A stretch of DNA of 24,400 bases from JBAZGH01 sp041652935 (GTDB taxonomy: Bacteria; Patescibacteriota; Patescibacteriia; Patescibacteriales; XYC2-FULL-47-12): NCBI GenBank assembly GCA_041652935.1, contig JBAZGH010000011.1, forward strand, positions 1 to 24,400, in the 5' to 3' direction. The notes below the pieces were generated by a model. The model was not told the DNA's origin. It was given only the letters and a program-made list of their open reading frames with translations, and searched no databases. The position numbers and the translations under genes are program-made. Shown piece after piece: positions 14,704 to 23,215 of the stretch. Positions within the stretch are counted from its first letter, which is position 1, and the number at the start of each line of letters is the position of its first letter.

Positions 14704-17133
14704 TTATAATGACCTTAACTTTGCTAAAATAGCGTCTTTGGTCGGCTGGTCTCCAACTATTTTTAACAATTTTTCATAATATTCTATCGCCTGCTCCCTA
14801 TCGCCGATGCTTTCGTATATAAGCGCCAAGCTGTAAATAGAATTAGCGTGGTTCTCGCTGAATTCAAGTATATTTTTAAATACTGCTTCAGAGGTCTTCA
14901 GGTCGTCGTTCATAACCGCCTGTTTTATTCCGCTTGATTGATTAACGCTTAAATCTTCCTCTCCTTCCGCGCCGGTATTTTGCGAGGTAGTTATCTCGGC
15001 TGCATTTTCCCCCGAATTTTGAGCCAGCATTCCCCGGTTAAAATACATTCTGCCCAATTCAAAACGGTAATCAAGGTTGTCGCCGGCGAGCCCCACTGCC
15101 TTGCCCAACTCTTCTATCGCTTTATTATAATCATTTCTTCTTTCATAAACTACGGATATCCCATAATAAGCCGAGGCTAAGTTAGACTTTTTATTTATCG
15201 CCTCTTCATAAAATTTTATCGCCTGGTCATAAAAATGGTTTTTTTCCTCTGCCGATTCTTCATTATTGGCAAAAGCCATATTGATTAAAGCTAATTTTAT
15301 ATAAGCTGACGGGTTATCCGGTTCAAGTTGTATTATATCGGTATAATATTTTTCCGCCCATTCTAACGCTCCCTGTATATTATAGCCGGCGGCATTTTCA
15401 TACACCAAGGCCAAGGACTCTTTATTTATCACGCTATTGGGCGCCAGTTCGGCAGCCTTCTTCCCGGATAAAATAGCAGAGCTTAAATAATTCCTAATAG
15501 CATCCATATTGGCGCCCGATTCTTTCACCGCCTCTTCATTTGCTAATGACAAATATAGTCGGGACAATCTTAGGTAATACTGATCCTGGTAATCGGCTGT
15601 TGAAATCGCCCGATTTAAATATTCAACCGCCTGCTCCCCGTTGCTGGCCGCCGCTTTATTGGCATATAAATCAGCTAGATATATTTTAAATCCGCTGGTA
15701 AACAGAACCACCACTCCGGCGCTGACTAATAAAAATAAAGACGACAGCGCCAAGGCGTATTTTGGCGATGACCTGAAAGAAAGCTTTAATTCTTTAAATT
15801 TTTCCGGATAATCAATTATTATTAAGGCGGCAGTCAGCGATCCCGTAATAGCAATAAGTAAAATAATTGTCCCCGATATCCCGGTTATCAAAGCATTTAG
15901 AACCAGCACTGTTAATGAAGCAAACAGCCCCAATAAAAATATCTTAGTTTCTTTATTGCCTGATTTGGTAAGAGCGATAAAGGCGATGCTTATTATTATT
16001 AAACCAATAGAGAGAAACATGAAAGTTCCTAAAATACCGATGCTTGCCAATGCTTCAAAAAATACCCCGCTGGGAGTGTCAAACCTGACGTTCCATAAAT
16101 TATTAATGTTAAAATTAGTCCCGCGGTATTTGGCAAAAGAATAATCAAAAGTTGCCGGCCCGCTGCCGAAGAGTGGATCCCGCTTAATGCTCTCTTTGGC
16201 TATATTCCAGGAAAGGTTTCTGCTTAGATTAACTTCTGTCGGCAACTGGGCGCTGATAGTGTTAAAATTTCCGCCCACTAAAAGAATTATCAAAGCCAGA
16301 AAAATTATAATCGGGACAACTGTTTCCAGTGGGCGCAAACTTATGACTTTTGATAAAACAAACATCAATAGAATTACTATCCCCAAAATGGCAATCGGCC
16401 AATAAATAAAATTGTTCAGTAAAAATAATATTGCAACTGCGGCCAAAACAGTTAAAGATATAAGCGCTACCCACAAATATCTTAATGTCTTTTTTACCAA
16501 CGAATACCCCTCACCCTTAAGGGCAAACGAAATTGCAATAGATAAGAGGGGCAATATTGCGGCTATATAAACGCCCAAAGAAGAAGAAGTTCCTATGGAA
16601 TTAAAACGGACGGCTTTGGTAATGGCAAAAGGCAGAATAAATATTCCTGAAATCTGTAAAAAGGAATAAAAAACAGTAATTATAATGCCAGCTAGCAATG
16701 ACCAAAAAAATATTTCCAACCTTTTATAATTTATATTGTTAGCCAGCACATAATAGAATACGGCGTAAATTAGAAAAGCAATAAAGCTTTTGGTGGTTGC
16801 ACCATAAGAGCCGATAAAGCTGGATATTTTATCAACTGAAAAGATGGAAGAAATAAGGAGCACGCCCCCCGAAATAATTATCGGAAGATCAAGCGGCGTC
16901 CTGATTATTTTAAGCTCTCCGACCGCCACTCCTTTGGTTATCCATGCGACCAGCCCTAATAAAACCAATAAATAAAAAAGGACTACTTTTTCAAATACAA
17001 TCCCCTGCGATACCAACCCGGTAAAAAACAGCGGAATGAGAAAAAAAATCAAGGACGAAGTAACGGTAATTACCGCTTCGCACCCGGATACTAAAACATT
17101 CTTCTCCTTTGAAGATGAAAAAATTTTAGCCAT
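14704..17133 (-). CDS. O-antigen ligase-like membrane protein with TPR tail
   Basis: 809 residues. The first 440 or so form about 12 membrane helices; the segment KRDPLFGSGPATFDYSFAKY matches the periplasmic loop of the Wzy_C / O-antigen ligase family. Another helix lies around 465-485, after which about 320 residues form tetratricopeptide repeats (for example NPSAYIKLALINMAF, SAYYGISVVYERRNDYNKAI, HANSIYSLALIYESIGDREQ). The TPR part is probably extracytoplasmic and may bind partner proteins or glycan. Ligases of this type attach glycans to lipid or surface (glyco)proteins. It follows the DUF11-like surface protein, a plausible substrate or partner. A low-complexity acidic insert lies near residue 720. 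No close sequence similarity to the polymerase-like protein at 3451-5067 is obvious beyond the fold. Confidence 0.82.
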   Translation of the reverse strand: MAKIFSSSKEKNVLVSGCEAVITVTSSLIFFLIPLFFTGLVSQGIVFEKVVLFYLLVLLGLVAWITKGVAVGELKIIRTPLDLPIIISGGVLLISSIFSVDKISSFIGSYGATTKSFIAFLIYAVFYYVLANNINYKRLEIFFWSLLAGIIITVFYSFLQISGIFILPFAITKAVRFNSIGTSSSLGVYIAAILPLLSIAISFALKGEGYSLVKKTLRYLWVALISLTVLAAVAILFLLNNFIYWPIAILGIVILLMFVLSKVISLRPLETVVPIIIFLALIILLVGGNFNTISAQLPTEVNLSRNLSWNIAKESIKRDPLFGSGPATFDYSFAKYRGTNFNINNLWNVRFDTPSGVFFEALASIGILGTFMFLSIGLIIISIAFIALTKSGNKETKIFLLGLFASLTVLVLNALITGISGTIILLIAITGSLTAALIIIDYPEKFKELKLSFRSSPKYALALSSLFLLVSAGVVVLFTSGFKIYLADLYANKAAASNGEQAVEYLNRAISTADYQDQYYLRLSRLYLSLANEEAVKESGANMDAIRNYLSSAILSGKKAAELAPNSVINKESLALVYENAAGYNIQGALEWAEKYYTDIIQLEPDNPSAYIKLALINMAFANNEESAEEKNHFYDQAIKFYEEAINKKSNLASAYYGISVVYERRNDYNKAIEELGKAVGLAGDNLDYRFELGRMYFNRGMLAQNSGENAAEITTSQNTGAEGEEDLSVNQSSGIKQAVMNDDLKTSEAVFKNILEFSENHANSIYSLALIYESIGDREQAIEYYEKLLKIVGDQPTKDAILAKLRSL

Positions 17134-17192
17134 AATATATTCTATTAAATTTAATAAATTTGTGGATTATTAACATTATAAATATACCACAC

Positions 17193-17266
17193 AAAGTAAG
17201 AAGTAAAAAGTAAAAAGTCCATAAAGTTGAAAGTACTTATTTTTCAACTTTATAACTTCTTACTTT
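17193..17266. repeat. Two nested perfect 12-bp inverted repeats (long hairpin)
   Basis: AAAGTAAGAAGT (17193-17204) pairs with ACTTCTTACTTT (17255-17266); inside it, ATAAAGTTGAAA (17221-17232) pairs with TTTCAACTTTAT (17242-17253). A 16-base one-sided bulge separates the stems. It lies between the DUF11-like gene and the O-antigen ligase/TPR gene. A possible -10 TATAAT (minus strand, 17175-17180) just downstream suggests the second gene may have its own promoter, but no good -35 is visible. Confidence 0.85.
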
Positions 17267-17283
17267 ACTGCTATTAACAACAA

Positions 17284-17360
17284 TCGTCGTCGTCATTATT
17301 ACTTGCTTACTTGCTTACTTGCTTGCCTGCCCAGCCGTAGACATGGGGGGTTGTTACTTG
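17284..17360. repeat. Compound repeat: TCGTCGTCGTC, TTACTTGC array, GC-rich motif
   Basis: TCGTCGTCGTC (17284-17294) is followed by three TTACTTGC octamers, then GCCTGCCCAGCCGTAGAC, a G6 run and TTACTTG. The same order recurs at 21541-21600, and TCGTCGT plus a heptamer array recurs at 24262-24303. Confidence 0.75.
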
Positions 17361-17364
17361 GCGT

Positions 17365-19380
17365 TTATTCTACCCTTCCATATCCCTTGCCCACGCTGTC
17401 GTCTTCCAGGTTTGAAGTCTTGGCTTTGCCGGTTAAAAATATAATTCCGCCGGTTTCCTGGTCCGTTGCTTCAACCGTTGTTTGGTTTAAAATAGTTAAA
17501 ATTTTATTTCTATCGCTTTCTGATGGTGTTATGCTTATTGAAAAATTTAAAAACGCCGGCTCTGCCGCAGCGTCCCAGTCGCTTATTTCCCAGAATACCT
17601 TGCGGTTACTGCTGTCATAACTCGCCTTTCCCGTATTTTTAACATTATTATTCTCCCATGTTACGTAGGAGGGTAGTTCTGCGGAAACTTTGATATTTTT
17701 TAAATCATGCAAATTGTTAGTTAGAGTCCAATATGCCTTGAATATTGTTTTCTCGCCTACCTTCGGCGGCAATGGCCCCTCTCCCGCCGCTAATCCCTCG
17801 CGGTCAAAATACCGCAATTCATTGCTAAATTGCAGGTCAGAATTAATCTTGCTGGTGATCTGCGCTGCCGGCGTGCCGTTATTTTTGATGGCGCTGTTGA
17901 TGCTATAATCCAAGGATGTTTTAACTAACAAATCATTCATTGCCGCATTCTTTGCCTCATCCCTGGTTTTTACCCTAATCGAAAAACTAAAACTTTCTTC
18001 TTCACTCGGTGAAACCTCGCTTAAACCCTTTATCTCTTCTTTTGTCCAGATGATTATATTGTCTTTCCTATCCCCCTTACTATTATCTTCAAAAGCGCTC
18101 CAGTCGACAACCTTAGAATCAATCACTGCCATAATTATCACATTTTTCAAGCTGGCGTCGCTGGTATTTTTATAGTGGGCGACGTAATTGATGGTGTCGC
18201 CGAAATTGACAGACCGGTCGGCGCTGGAACCGTTAGCGGTTAAAGTTAAACTTAACGCGCCCTCTGAAACTATCGGCAAAATTTCATATTCATAAAAAAC
18301 GTAATCCATTTGCCTCGCCGCAGTACCGCTCAACGGAACGGAGGCAAAATCATATTCCCCCTCTACGGGCAGGGTTACTGCCAATAAAATCTTTAACTTT
18401 TCTCCCTCTGCCGGCTTTTTAGTAAAGGCGCCCTTGATGATAAATTTTTCCTGTGAATCTTTTATGCTTGTTATCGCCCATTTACCGCTCTTATCATCGC
18501 TGGAAATTTCAAAACTATCATCCTTTTCCAGGACCACATTAAAATTATCTATAAAGCTGTCTTTCTGTTTAGTGTATTTTATAACAAATTCAGACTCCTC
18601 GTTAATGCTGAAAAATGAAGGCGCCTCTATTTCAATATCAATTCCTAATAAATCAATTTTGGTTTCCATCTCGGAAGAAGCGCTGAAGGTTGAGCTGAAA
18701 TTTTCCGGCCGGTATTTAATTTCAACATAAAATCCATTTTTACTGTCCAGCTGATTTATTATTTTACCCTTGATATCTATCCGCCCGCTGCGCTTGCTGT
18801 CAATCTGGTCAAATTGCCAAATTTTATAATTGCCTGATATTGTCGGCGGCACATCTGTCGACGGCTGGCTTTCCTTCTTTAGAAATTCGGGCACAGCGTC
18901 AATTAAAATAAAATTTTCCGGATATTGGAAGTATATTTCGGCATTCTTTAAATTAAATTCGCTTAAATTTTTATATTGTATCTCGTAAACCAGCTCTTCT
19001 CCGGCTGCCGCGTTTTCCGGGCCAAAAAGCTTCAATTCAATATCTTTTGAGTTCATCCTATTGCCCTGGTTGAATATATAAAATAATGCCCAGGAAATGA
19101 CCGATATCATTAATAAAAAAACTAAAAAAGTCCAGGCCAGCTTTGCCCATGAATTCGCCTCGCGCCGCTTCACTGTGGAATTTTTTTTCATAGCATATTC
19201 TTTATTTTCCCCGTCTTTTTTAACAACAACAAGGGGGGAATCATCTTCGTATATCTCCCTCAAGCTTTCGCTGATATCATCATTTTTTTCCCGTTCTTTC
19301 AATAAAGCATCAAACTCTTTGTCAATCGCATCGTCGCCATCATCCTTAATTTTTAATTTTTTGTTTACGCTCTTTGGCAT
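17365..19380 (-). CDS. DUF11-like surface protein, single membrane anchor
   Basis: 671 residues. A charged cytoplasmic N-terminus of about 77 residues is followed by one membrane helix (78-104, WAKLAWTFLVFLLMISVISW) and a large extracytoplasmic part. That part contains at least three related beta-sandwich-like segments beginning with a repeated pattern: AGEELVYEIQYKNLSEFNLK (about 115), NFGDTINYVAHYKNTSDASL (about 395) and VGEKTIFKAYWTLTNNLHDL (about 540). This is the pattern of DUF11 / conserved-repeat domains found in surface and S-layer-associated proteins. It lacks a cleavable signal peptide and a sortase motif. It lies between ftsI and the O-antigen ligase/TPR gene, so it may be the glycosylated surface component; that is inference. 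Confidence 0.75.
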   Translation of the reverse strand: MPKSVNKKLKIKDDGDDAIDKEFDALLKEREKNDDISESLREIYEDDSPLVVVKKDGENKEYAMKKNSTVKRREANSWAKLAWTFLVFLLMISVISWALFYIFNQGNRMNSKDIELKLFGPENAAAGEELVYEIQYKNLSEFNLKNAEIYFQYPENFILIDAVPEFLKKESQPSTDVPPTISGNYKIWQFDQIDSKRSGRIDIKGKIINQLDSKNGFYVEIKYRPENFSSTFSASSEMETKIDLLGIDIEIEAPSFFSINEESEFVIKYTKQKDSFIDNFNVVLEKDDSFEISSDDKSGKWAITSIKDSQEKFIIKGAFTKKPAEGEKLKILLAVTLPVEGEYDFASVPLSGTAARQMDYVFYEYEILPIVSEGALSLTLTANGSSADRSVNFGDTINYVAHYKNTSDASLKNVIIMAVIDSKVVDWSAFEDNSKGDRKDNIIIWTKEEIKGLSEVSPSEEESFSFSIRVKTRDEAKNAAMNDLLVKTSLDYSINSAIKNNGTPAAQITSKINSDLQFSNELRYFDREGLAAGEGPLPPKVGEKTIFKAYWTLTNNLHDLKNIKVSAELPSYVTWENNNVKNTGKASYDSSNRKVFWEISDWDAAAEPAFLNFSISITPSESDRNKILTILNQTTVEATDQETGGIIFLTGKAKTSNLEDDSVGKGYGRVE

Positions 19381-19390
19381 TTTTTATTTA

Positions 19391-19464
19391 GTAACTCGTA
19401 ATCAGCAAATAGCAATCAATAATTACTGGTTACTGGTTACTGGTTACTGGTTACTGGTTACCTG
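19391..19464. repeat. TTACTGG heptamer array with inverted partner
   Basis: Five perfect TTACTGG units at 19423-19457 plus a variant. Upstream, GTAACTCGTAAT (19391-19402) is nearly the reverse complement of ATTACTGGTTAC (19422-19433), so a hairpin can form. The array fills the gap between ftsI and the DUF11-like gene; the ftsI stop (CGG TAA CC) 55 bases away matches the repeat unit. Confidence 0.9.
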
Positions 19465-19517
19465 TGATTATTATACCATACTTATTTTTATCCGCCCTAA
19501 TTCATAATTCGCGGAGG

Positions 19518-21491
19518 TTACCGTTCTTTTTCCACCTGATAATAATTCAAAACAAACTTGGCGATTTCTCCGAATAGCGGAGCGGCGGAGGAGGCGCCGT
19601 AGCGGACGTCTTTCGGATTCTCAAAATAAACTATCATCACGAATTTCGGATCATCAGCTGGAGCAAAGCCCACAAAAGTATGGTTGGTTCTTCCGGAATA
19701 ACCGCGGCTGTTGCTGGATGCTATTTGGGCGGTCCCCGTTTTGCCGGCGACATAATAACCGTCAACCGCTGCTCTAACAGCATGTCCTCCGTCAACAACA
19801 TTGACTATCATTCCGGTTATTAAAGCCGCTGCCCGCGGGGATATAACTCTTCTTACTTCTTGCGGCTCATTTTTTATCCGCTCCCCATCCGGCCTGATTA
19901 TTTCATCAATAATATATGGCTTCATCAAAATTCCCTGATTAGCGATGGCCGCGTAAGCCATCGCTAACTGCAGCGGGGTAGTCGTGAAGCTCTGTCCGAA
20001 AGACGACACCGCTAAATTTAAATTATCGCCGTGCATTTTATCGTACAACGAACTAATGTTTCCCTCGACCTCTGTTTTCAACTCAATACCCGTCTTTTCC
20101 CCGAATCCAAAATTTCTGGTATATTTTATAAAATTATTAATCCCCACTTGGCGCGCGACAAAAATTGCTCCAGTATTAATTGAATTTTCCAGGACTTCCG
20201 TCATTGTTGATTCGCCGTAAATCGCGTCGTCCGCGTTTCTAATTGTTTCTGTGGCAACTGTGTAAGACCCAGTGTCAACGAATGTTGTATCCGGTTCCAC
20301 TAATTCTAAATCTAGGCCCATTGCCATAGTCATTGTTTTGTAAACTGATCCCGGCTCATAGGCGTTGAAAATATTGATGTTATTAAAATAATCCATATTT
20401 TCAGTTTTACCGTACTCGTTGGGGTCAAAATCCGGATAAGCGCACATAGCGATTATTTTTCCGGTTTCCGGCTCCATGATAATTACCGACCCGGAATCAG
20501 CTCCGTGGCGCAGAGCGGCAATATTTAATATCCGGCAGGCGACATTTTGGATTATTTTGTCTATTGTCAAAATAATATCGCTGCCATTGACTGCCGGTTC
20601 AATTTGCCGGTCTGCCACAATTATAAATTGCCCGGAAGCGTCTCTTTCAGCCGCTAATTTTCCCATTACGCCCGCTAACTCGCTGTTGAAATAACCCTCC
20701 ACCCCATAAGATCCCTGGGTAACCGCATTGTCCGGATTGTCAATAACATATCCCAAAATATGGCTGGATATATTTTTTTCCGGATAATAGCGGTAATCGC
20801 TTAAATCATAAGCAATTCCTTTAATTTTCAAGTCCATTATCTCATCCGCTTTTTCTTTCTCGACTTTTTTTACCAGCGGTTCATAGGGGTCGTCTTCTTT
20901 GGAGAATTTTTTGGTCAGCTCTTCTTGATAATTTTTTAAATTTTCTTCTTTTTCTTTTTCCAGTTTTTCCATTAAAACCAATCGCTCTTTCTCTATCGCC
21001 GTCTGCAGTTCTTCCGCGTTTAATTCAATTTCAACTCCCAAAGCCGGCGGATTATTCTTTTCTATCTCCTGTCTCATCTGCTCCCTGATATTGCTCTCGA
21101 TTTCCGCCATCATCTTCTCCATGTCCGGCTCTTCAAAAATTAAAGGATAAAAAATAGGCGCTAGGGTTTCAGCCGTTTGTTCCGGATTTAAAATATCCTT
21201 CGGCACCGCATAAATCAAAGCGAATTTTTTATTCGACGCCAGCGGATAAAGTTCCGAATTTTCTTTTTGCGCCCGCACAAATATTCTTCCCCTGACCGGA
21301 ATTATTTCTTCCTCAACCCCGTGCTGGCGGGACGCTTTGGCCGCATACAAGTCATAATTTAAAACTTGCACGTTAAACAAGCGCAGAATTATGCCCAGCG
21401 CAAACAAAAAAATAATCGCCAACAAAAATTTAGTGCGATTATCTCCGATTATGTCCTTGCTTACTCTTTGTCTATTACTGCTCCAAATCAT
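19518..21491 (-). CDS. ftsI: FtsI/PBP2-type class B transpeptidase
   Basis: 657 residues. One membrane helix (about 22-43) anchors it; VRGRIF at 66-71 starts the pedestal domain. The transpeptidase domain holds all three motifs: SVYK at 382-385 (acyl-enzyme Ser382), SIN at 437-439 and KTG at 584-586. It cross-links septal peptidoglycan and would work with FtsW and the FtsL-like protein. Residues about 120-222 are an extra charged, probably coiled-coil segment (KERLVLMEKLEKEKEEN and similar) within the pedestal, not present in E. coli FtsI. No PASTA domain. It lies after ftsL in the normal dcw order, but no murE/mraY follows. Confidence 0.93.
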   Translation of the reverse strand: MIWSSNRQRVSKDIIGDNRTKFLLAIIFLFALGIILRLFNVQVLNYDLYAAKASRQHGVEEEIIPVRGRIFVRAQKENSELYPLASNKKFALIYAVPKDILNPEQTAETLAPIFYPLIFEEPDMEKMMAEIESNIREQMRQEIEKNNPPALGVEIELNAEELQTAIEKERLVLMEKLEKEKEENLKNYQEELTKKFSKEDDPYEPLVKKVEKEKADEIMDLKIKGIAYDLSDYRYYPEKNISSHILGYVIDNPDNAVTQGSYGVEGYFNSELAGVMGKLAAERDASGQFIIVADRQIEPAVNGSDIILTIDKIIQNVACRILNIAALRHGADSGSVIIMEPETGKIIAMCAYPDFDPNEYGKTENMDYFNNINIFNAYEPGSVYKTMTMAMGLDLELVEPDTTFVDTGSYTVATETIRNADDAIYGESTMTEVLENSINTGAIFVARQVGINNFIKYTRNFGFGEKTGIELKTEVEGNISSLYDKMHGDNLNLAVSSFGQSFTTTPLQLAMAYAAIANQGILMKPYIIDEIIRPDGERIKNEPQEVRRVISPRAAALITGMIVNVVDGGHAVRAAVDGYYVAGKTGTAQIASSNSRGYSGRTNHTFVGFAPADDPKFVMIVYFENPKDVRYGASSAAPLFGEIAKFVLNYYQVEKER

Positions 21492-21540
21492 ACGTCATTC
21501 GTCATATAACACATATCACATAAATGTTACATATTCATAT

Positions 21541-21600
21541 TCGTCGTCGTTTTGTCACTTGCCTGCCCGCCCAGCCGAAGGCATTGGGGGTTACTTGTTA
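21541..21600. repeat. Second copy of the TCGTCGT / GC-rich compound repeat
   Basis: TCGTCGTCGT (21541-21550), CACTTG, GCCTGCCCGCCCAGCCGAAG, G5 and TTACTTG follow the same order as 17284-17360. It fills the ftsL-ftsI gap. Confidence 0.75.
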
Positions 21601-21972
21601 TCTCATCGCCACCGCTTCGCTGGCTGCTTCAATATATTCAACTTCTCCAATGCTTACCATCCCTAATTCCGCCACTTTTTCATTGATATATGAATATGAT
21701 TCCAAATTAATAGCAGTTAATTCAAGATCCCTGTTTGATTTTTCCAGTTCTTCAAGTTTTGTTTTTACATCATTAATGGCAAACCCGCGGCTGATAAGCT
21801 GGTTGCTGACAACTAAATAGCTGACGCAGATAAAAACAAATCCTAAAATTAAACTAATGTTTAAATTAGTAAAAGTAAACAGTGAAGATATTTTCCTTTT
21901 GAATTTAATATTTTCCAACTCAGAATTATTATCCTGTGCATCTTCATTATTTATTTTTATTTCTTCCTCCAT
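21598..21972 (-). CDS. ftsL: FtsL/DivIC-like division protein
   Basis: 124 residues: a charged cytoplasmic N-terminus (about 33), one membrane helix (34-58, LNISLILGFVFICVSYLVVS) and a short coiled coil (about 65-100, VKTKLEELEKSNRDLELTAI) followed by a conserved-looking AELGMVSIGEVEYIE end. This bitopic layout and its place between rsmH and ftsI identify it as FtsL, although sequence conservation in this family is low. It would form the FtsQLB-like complex that activates FtsWI at the septum. Confidence 0.8.
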   Translation of the reverse strand: MEEEIKINNEDAQDNNSELENIKFKRKISSLFTFTNLNISLILGFVFICVSYLVVSNQLISRGFAINDVKTKLEELEKSNRDLELTAINLESYSYINEKVAELGMVSIGEVEYIEAASEAVAMR

Positions 21973-21980
21973 ATTTTTTC

Positions 21981-22046
21981 GGTAACTCGTAATTCGTAAC
22001 TAGCTACTGATTACTAATTACTGGTTACTGATTACTGGTTACTCGT
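21981..22046. repeat. Inverted pair of degenerate heptamer arrays
   Basis: GTAACTCGTAATTCGTAAC (21982-22000) is close to the reverse complement of the downstream TTACTAATTACTGGTTAC (22010-22027), so the gap can fold into a hairpin. The array continues into the rsmH 3' end and supplies its TAA stop (22025-22027) and last residues (RVTSNQ). Confidence 0.8.
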
Positions 22047-23023
22047 GCCACAGCACGTAATTTCGCGCTCCTCGCTCTTGGATTATTTTTAATCTCATCC
22101 TCGGTTGGTGTAATCGGCTTTTTAGTTAATATTTTTACTTCCGTTATATGGCCGCAATTGCATAAAATTCTTTCTGGCGGGCAAATACATTCCCGGGATT
22201 CTTGTTTAAAAAAATTCTTTACAATTCTGTCCTCAAGCGAATGATAAGATATTACAACTATTCTTCCTCCTATTTGCAAGCAATCAAGCGCTTGCGGCAA
22301 AACATCTCTTAATATATTTAACTCGTCATTAGTCGCGATGCGCAATGCCTGAAAAGTTCTAGTCGCTGGATTCTTGCCCGCCCAACCGCGCATGCGGGTA
22401 TGGGAGGGAATGCGTCCATGTGTATAACTCTTGGGCACTGCATTTTTTATTACTTCAGCTAATTGTTTTGTTGTGCTTAACGGCCTATTTTTTACAACTG
22501 CTTTCGCGATTCGCCCCGCGTATCTTTCCTCTCCATATTCTCTGATAATCTTCTCCAAATCTTCAATGTTCCATTTATTTATAATATTATATGTTTGCAA
22601 ACTTTCAACTTTATGGACTTTTGACTTTTGACTAAATTTCATGTCTAGCGGCGCATCCAGTCTAAAAGAAAATCCCCGGCTCCGGTCTTCGAGTTGAGCT
22701 GAAGATAGGCCAAGGTCAAAAACAATGCCACTGACGTTTTTTTCCACCCCATTTTCTTTAATAATCTTTTGTAAGTTCTTAAAGTTGTCATTTATTAAAA
22801 CGGTATTTAGTATATTGTGTTTAGCATTTAGTATTTCGGAATTATTAATTGCCATCTCATCCGCATCAATCGCGATTACTTTTCCCTTTTTTCCAACTTT
22901 TTTAGAAATTGCGCGTGTATATCCTCCGCCTCCCAATGTGCAATCCACAAAAATTTCCCCTTCTTTCGGATTTAAATATTCAATTGCCTCCTCAAGCATC
23001 ACCGGTACATGGTTGTATTCCAT
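22025..23023 (-). CDS. rsmH: 16S rRNA m4C1402 methyltransferase RsmH (MraW)
   Basis: 332 residues. It N4-methylates C1402 of 16S rRNA with S-adenosylmethionine. DCTLGGGGYT (27-36) is the AdoMet-binding loop, VFDLGLSS (101-108) and RGFSFRLDAPLDM follow, then the RTFQALRIATNDEL and VVISYHSLEDRIVKNFFK motifs and the C-terminal CPPERILCNCG and NPRARSAKLR. Residues about 131-142 (SQKSKVHKVES) are an insert encoded by an ACTTTNN repeat at 22597-22634, right after the conserved PLDM. The C-terminal residues also come from a repeat array. The gene lies after mraZ as in most bacteria, but a small ORF and a palindromic element intervene. Confidence 0.95.
   Translation of the reverse strand: MEYNHVPVMLEEAIEYLNPKEGEIFVDCTLGGGGYTRAISKKVGKKGKVIAIDADEMAINNSEILNAKHNILNTVLINDNFKNLQKIIKENGVEKNVSGIVFDLGLSSAQLEDRSRGFSFRLDAPLDMKFSQKSKVHKVESLQTYNIINKWNIEDLEKIIREYGEERYAGRIAKAVVKNRPLSTTKQLAEVIKNAVPKSYTHGRIPSHTRMRGWAGKNPATRTFQALRIATNDELNILRDVLPQALDCLQIGGRIVVISYHSLEDRIVKNFFKQESRECICPPERILCNCGHITEVKILTKKPITPTEDEIKNNPRARSAKLRAVARVTSNQ
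22597..22634. repeat. ACTTTNN repeat within rsmH coding sequence
   Basis: AACTTTCAACTTTATGGAC followed by TTTTGACTTTTGACT, a run of 7-8 bp ACTTT-containing units. It stays in frame and encodes an insert not expected in RsmH between PLDM and the following helix. Similar units lie in gaps at 751-775, 10627-10660 and 14011-14040. Confidence 0.75.
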
Positions 23024-23081
23024 AATAAATCTTACAAATTACAAATTTTTTACAAATATACAAAGAGGTAATTTGTAATAA

Positions 23082-23204
23082 TTAAAACATGGCGAGCAAT
23101 TCTTCAGCCCTACCGATGGAAGCAACCAGCATAAAACACAGCGGGATAACCACAACTGCTAAAATGAAAATTAAATTTGGCAAAATGTTTGTTTTGATAT
23201 TCAT
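23082..23204 (-). CDS. Possible small membrane protein, 40 residues
   Basis: ATG at 23202-23204 to TAA at 23082-23084. MNIKTNILPN is followed by a clear hydrophobic helix (LIFILAVVVIPLCFMLVASI) and a short GRAEELLAMF tail. This looks like a single-pass small membrane protein and the composition is typical of a real helix rather than random AT-rich sequence. I do not recognise a family. No Shine-Dalgarno is visible, as for most genes here. Longer starts upstream would run into the palindromic element and are less likely. It could be a local division accessory factor or a chance ORF. Confidence 0.4.
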   Translation of the reverse strand: MNIKTNILPNLIFILAVVVIPLCFMLVASIGRAEELLAMF

Positions 23205-23215
23205 AAATATACATA

